NCBI GenBank assembly: GCA_003662205.1
Contig: QMXQ01000042.1
Location: 1-9,543 of the forward strand
Reading direction: 5' to 3'
DNA length: 9,543 nt
Source of the DNA: Candidatus Bathyarchaeota archaeon
Lineage (GTDB): Archaea; Thermoproteota; Bathyarchaeia; TCS64
The notes under the pieces were generated by a model. The model was not told the DNA's origin. It ran no database searches and saw only the letters and a list, made by a program, of their open reading frames with translations. Positions 7,041 to 9,543 of the stretch are shown here, piece by piece. The position numbers and the translations under genes are program-made. The number at the start of each line of letters is the position of its first letter. Position 1 is the stretch's first letter.

Positions 7041-7087
7041 GGTGTCCGGTGACCGCAAAATTTAACCCTTCTTCTGAGACGGACACC
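7041..7087. repeat. 8-bp inverted repeat flanking the ileS TATA-like box
   Basis: GGTGTCCG (7041-7048) is matched by its exact reverse complement CGGACACC (7080-7087). The arms bracket the A/T-rich box at 7058-7065, and the right arm reaches the predicted transcription start. A repressor site or promoter-bracketing operator is possible, but an 8-bp match over this distance can also arise by chance. Confidence 0.35.
7058..7065 (+). promoter_or_regulatory. TATA-like box for ileS
   Basis: AAATTTAA in an otherwise GC-rich stretch predicts transcription from about 7087, giving ileS a leader of roughly 48 bases, unlike the leaderless or near-leaderless genes elsewhere in the window. A T-tract (CTTTTTTAT, 7000-7008) is a less convincing alternative box further upstream. 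Confidence 0.45.
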
Positions 7088-7102
7088 CAGAACCATAGCT
7101 TT

Positions 7103-7117
7103 CATGAAATGTTCATG
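7103..7117 (+). repeat. Small hairpin/dyad in the predicted ileS leader
   Basis: CATGAA-ATG-TTCATG is a 6-bp inverted repeat with a 3-base loop, sitting a few bases before the ribosome-binding site. It could be a weak leader hairpin or a protein-binding dyad. The stem is A/T-rich and may be fortuitous. Confidence 0.3.
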
Positions 7118-7122
7118 TGGAC

Positions 7123-7133
7123 GGAGGGGGAGG
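7123..7133 (+). promoter_or_regulatory. Shine-Dalgarno for ileS
   Basis: GGAGGGGGAGG directly precedes the GTG at 7135. The first GGAGG has a spacing of 7 bases, which is normal. This supports GTG 7135 over the in-frame GTG at 7117, which has no such site. Confidence 0.6.
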
Positions 7134-7134
7134 T

Positions 7135-9543
7135 GTGACGTTCGAGCAGATAGACAGCAAGGTGGACCTGCCCAAGCTCGAGCACGAAGTGCTGGAGTTC
7201 TGGAAGAGAACCAGGGCCTTCGAGAAGCGGCGGAGGATGAACGAGGGGAAGACCCCGTGGAGCTTCATCGACGGCCCCATAACGGCGAACAACCCTATGG
7301 GCGTCCACCACGCGTGGGGTCGGACCTACAAGGACCTCTGGCAGCGGTACAAGGCGATGCGGGGCTTCGACGAGCGGTACCAGAACGGCTTCGACTGCCA
7401 GGGCCTCTGGGTGGAGGTCGAGGTCGAGAAGGAGCTCGGCTTCGAGTCGAAGCGGGACATCGAGGCCTTCGGTATCGCGGAGTTCGTCAAGCGCTGCAAG
7501 CAGCGGGTGCTCAGGTACGCCGCCATCCAGACGGAGCAGTCCATCCGCCTGGGCATGTGGATGGACTGGGACGACCCCGACGAGCTCCGGAGGCTGGCCG
7601 ACGCCCTGGAGGAGCCGATGGCGGAGACCACCTACAGGAGCGCGCGGGGCCCCATCTCGGGGACGGCCGAGTCCCTGGTCGGCAGGCTCGGGTCGCCGGA
7701 GACCGGAGGGAGCTACTTCACCCTCTCAGACGAGAACAACTACGCCATCTGGGCGGCCCTCAAGAGCTGCCACGAGCGGGGCTGGATCTACAAGGGGGAG
7801 GACTCGATGCCCTGGTGCCCCCGCTGCAGCACCGGCATCAGCCAGCACGAGATCGTCACCGAGGGCTACAAGGAAGTGACCCACACCAGCGTCTACGTCA
7901 AGTTCCCCCTACGCGGCCGGGAGGGCGCCCTCCTCATCTGGACGACGACGCCGTGGACGCTGACCTCCAACGTCGCCGTGGCGGTCCACCCCGACCTGAC
8001 ATACGTGAAGGTGCGGCACGGGGGCGAGGTCCTGTACCTGTCGAAGGGATCGCTGGGCAGCGTCTTCCCCGACGGCGGCTACGAGGTGCTGGAGGAGCTG
8101 CGGGGCGCCGAGATGGAGGGCTGGGCCTACGACGGCCCCTACGACGAGCTGGAGACGCCGAGGAGGCTGGGCGCCCCCGAGGCCCACAGGGTCATCTTCT
8201 GGGAGGAGGTCGGCGAGGCGGAGGGGACGGGGCTGGTCCACATCGCGCCCGGCGCCGGGAAGGAGGACCTGGAGCTCGGGCGGCTGTACGGGCTCCCCGC
8301 CGTCGCCCCCCTGGACGAGTTCGGCGTCTTCATCGAAGGCTTCGGCTGGCTGACAGGAACCCACGTCTACGACTCGGCGGAGCCCATCTTCGAGGACCTC
8401 CGGAGGAAGGGGCTGCTGCTGAGGACGGAGGAGTACACCCACAGGTACCCGGTCTGCTGGCGGTGCGGCAGCGAGCTCGTCTTCAGGCTGGTGGAAGAGT
8501 GGTTCATCTCCATGGGGGAAAAGCTGAACAAGCCCCTGGAGGAGGTGACGGAGGAGGAGAAGGAAAGGAACCTCCGCTACCAGATCATGGAGTCGGCGAT
8601 GCAGGTTAAGTGGATACCCGAGTTCGGCCTGAAGCGGGAGCTGGACTGGCTTGAGAACATGGACGACTGGATGATATCGAAGAAGCGGTACTGGGGGCTG
8701 GCGCTCCCCATCTGGGTCTGCCCCGACTGCGGCTGGTTCGACGTCATCGGCAGCAGGGAGGAGCTCAGGGAGCGGGCCGTGGAGGGATGGGAGGAGTTCG
8801 AGGGGCACAGCCCCCATAGGCCCTACATCGACGCCGTCAAGATCAGGTGCGAGCGGTGCGGCGGGCTGGCGTCGCGGATCCCGGATGTGGGGAACCCGTG
8901 GCTCGACGCCGGCATCGTCGCCTACTCCACCCTCCGGTATAGGACGGACCGCGGCTACTGGGAGCGGTGGTTCCCCGCCGACTTCATCACCGAGTCCTTC
9001 CCCGGCCAGTTCAGGAACTGGTTCTACTCGATGCTGGCGATGAGCACCATCCTGGAGCGGAGGACCCCCTTCAAGGTCTGCCTTGGCCACGGGACGGTGC
9101 TGGCGGAGGACGGCAGGGAGATGCACAAGAGCTGGGGGAACGCCATCTGGTTCGACGACGCGGCGGAGACCATGGGCGCCGACGTGATGCGGTGGATGTA
9201 CTGCACCACGAAGCCCGAGAACGACATGCTCTTCGGCTACACCCGGGCCGGGGAGGTGAAGCGGGGCTTCATCATGCCCCTCCTCAACATCCACAACTTC
9301 TTCGCCATCTACGCCGAGCTCGACGGCTGGATCCCCGAGCAGAGGCCCGAGCGGCTCTCGCTCCTCGACCGGTGGGCGCTCTCTAGGCTCCACACGCTGG
9401 TGCGGAGGGTGACGGACGCCCTCGACAACTACGACGCCTACACCGCTGCCTCCGAGCTCTGGCAGTTCGTCGATGTCCTCTCCCGGTGGTATGTCCGCCG
9501 GAGCCGTCGCCGGTTCTGGAAGAGCGAGGCGGATGACGACAAG
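7135..9543 (+). CDS. ileS: Isoleucyl-tRNA synthetase with GxHH signature (partial, C-terminus missing)
   Basis: Class I synthetase that charges tRNA(Ile). The frame is open from GTG 7135 to the window end, giving 803 of an expected roughly 1,050 residues. The anticodon-binding domain begins near the edge (WALSRLHTLVRR to SRWYVRRSRRRFW). The HIGH position reads GVHH (56-59, in NPMGVHHAWGRTYKD) and the KMSKS position reads EMHKS (662-666, followed by WGN). The CP1 editing domain keeps TTTPWT (270-275) and the His and Asp of VHIAPGAGKED (H369, D378), so post-transfer editing of valine is probably retained. Four CxxC pairs (C228/231, C441/444, C529/532, C572/575) suggest two zinc-binding sites. 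About 45 residues (148-192) are extra between MDWDD and SYFTLSDENN. GFDCQGLWVEVEVEKELG confirms the family. It is divergent from the alaX operon. IleRS rather than ValRS or LeuRS is a confident call. Confidence 0.95.
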   Translation, partial: MTFEQIDSKVDLPKLEHEVLEFWKRTRAFEKRRRMNEGKTPWSFIDGPITANNPMGVHHAWGRTYKDLWQRYKAMRGFDERYQNGFDCQGLWVEVEVEKELGFESKRDIEAFGIAEFVKRCKQRVLRYAAIQTEQSIRLGMWMDWDDPDELRRLADALEEPMAETTYRSARGPISGTAESLVGRLGSPETGGSYFTLSDENNYAIWAALKSCHERGWIYKGEDSMPWCPRCSTGISQHEIVTEGYKEVTHTSVYVKFPLRGREGALLIWTTTPWTLTSNVAVAVHPDLTYVKVRHGGEVLYLSKGSLGSVFPDGGYEVLEELRGAEMEGWAYDGPYDELETPRRLGAPEAHRVIFWEEVGEAEGTGLVHIAPGAGKEDLELGRLYGLPAVAPLDEFGVFIEGFGWLTGTHVYDSAEPIFEDLRRKGLLLRTEEYTHRYPVCWRCGSELVFRLVEEWFISMGEKLNKPLEEVTEEEKERNLRYQIMESAMQVKWIPEFGLKRELDWLENMDDWMISKKRYWGLALPIWVCPDCGWFDVIGSREELRERAVEGWEEFEGHSPHRPYIDAVKIRCERCGGLASRIPDVGNPWLDAGIVAYSTLRYRTDRGYWERWFPADFITESFPGQFRNWFYSMLAMSTILERRTPFKVCLGHGTVLAEDGREMHKSWGNAIWFDDAAETMGADVMRWMYCTTKPENDMLFGYTRAGEVKRGFIMPLLNIHNFFAIYAELDGWIPEQRPERLSLLDRWALSRLHTLVRRVTDALDNYDAYTAASELWQFVDVLSRWYVRRSRRRFWKSEADDDK

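Noticed and set aside
6877..7134. Possible tRNA, C/D-box RNA or small protein gene in the divergent gap
   Set aside because: No cloverleaf, no TTC-type T-loop, no paired C and D boxes, and no short frame with a convincing start and ribosome-binding site were found by eye.
7104..8609. A 501-codon plus-strand open frame starting at ATG 7104
   Set aside because: It is out of frame with ileS, which is open across the same bases and has unambiguous synthetase motifs. This frame gives Arg/Gly/Pro-rich sequence with no family resemblance, typical of GC-rich shadow frames.
7909..9393. A 494-codon minus-strand open frame opposite ileS
   Set aside because: Low-complexity Pro/Gly/Glu/His-rich composition, no motifs and no promoter; antisense shadow of ileS caused by high GC at third positions.
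1..9543. CRISPR array, insertion sequence or phage-like segment
   Set aside because: No direct repeats with regular spacing, no transposase or integrase motifs, no target-site duplications and no obvious change in composition along the window.

Overview
The window is GC-rich (roughly 60-65% by eye) and nearly fully coding. It looks archaeal. Several genes begin at, or within a few bases of, the start expected about 26 bp downstream of an A/T-rich TATA-like box, so their mRNAs would be leaderless. There is also a stand-alone short AlaX tRNA-editing protein of the Pyrococcus PH0574 type and frequent GTG/TTG starts. The lineage cannot be fixed from this sequence; an uncultured Thermoproteota/Bathyarchaeia-like or methanogen-related genome would fit, at low confidence.

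Layout, left to right. Bases 1-142 (minus) hold the N-terminus of an HD-domain phosphohydrolase. It diverges from an MFS permease (220-1437, plus). The permease converges, with only 7 bp between stops, on a two-gene minus-strand unit made of an unrecognised 96-residue protein (2844-3134) followed by an SLC13/DASS-type anion transporter (1445-2830). Upstream of that is a four-gene minus-strand operon read in this order: YtcJ-like metal-dependent amidohydrolase (6876-5293), AlaX-S alanyl-tRNA editing protein (5271-4804), pyroglutamyl-peptidase I (4802-4182) and a lambda-crystallin/L-gulonate-type 3-hydroxyacyl-CoA dehydrogenase (4116-3172). A 258-bp divergent intergenic region (6877-7134) separates this operon from ileS, isoleucyl-tRNA synthetase (7135 to beyond 9543, plus), which is cut off by the window end after 803 residues.

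How the genes may fit together. The operon pairs enzymes that hydrolyse amide bonds or trim peptides (amidohydrolase, Pcp) with an oxidoreductase and a trans-editing factor that clears mischarged tRNA(Ala). This suggests amino-acid or peptide salvage together with translation quality control, but that is inference from adjacency. Both transporters are plausible uptake or efflux partners, with no sequence evidence of their substrates.

The most notable item is the IleRS. Its class I HIGH signature reads G-V-H-H, a swap of the first and third residues of HxGH. Its KMSKS loop reads E-M-H-K-S, and about 45 extra residues interrupt the early catalytic domain. The GxHH arrangement is known from bacterial type-2 IleRS enzymes with extreme mupirocin resistance. 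No CRISPR array, mobile element, rRNA or tRNA was seen, and I found no clear sign of a wholly new multi-gene system.
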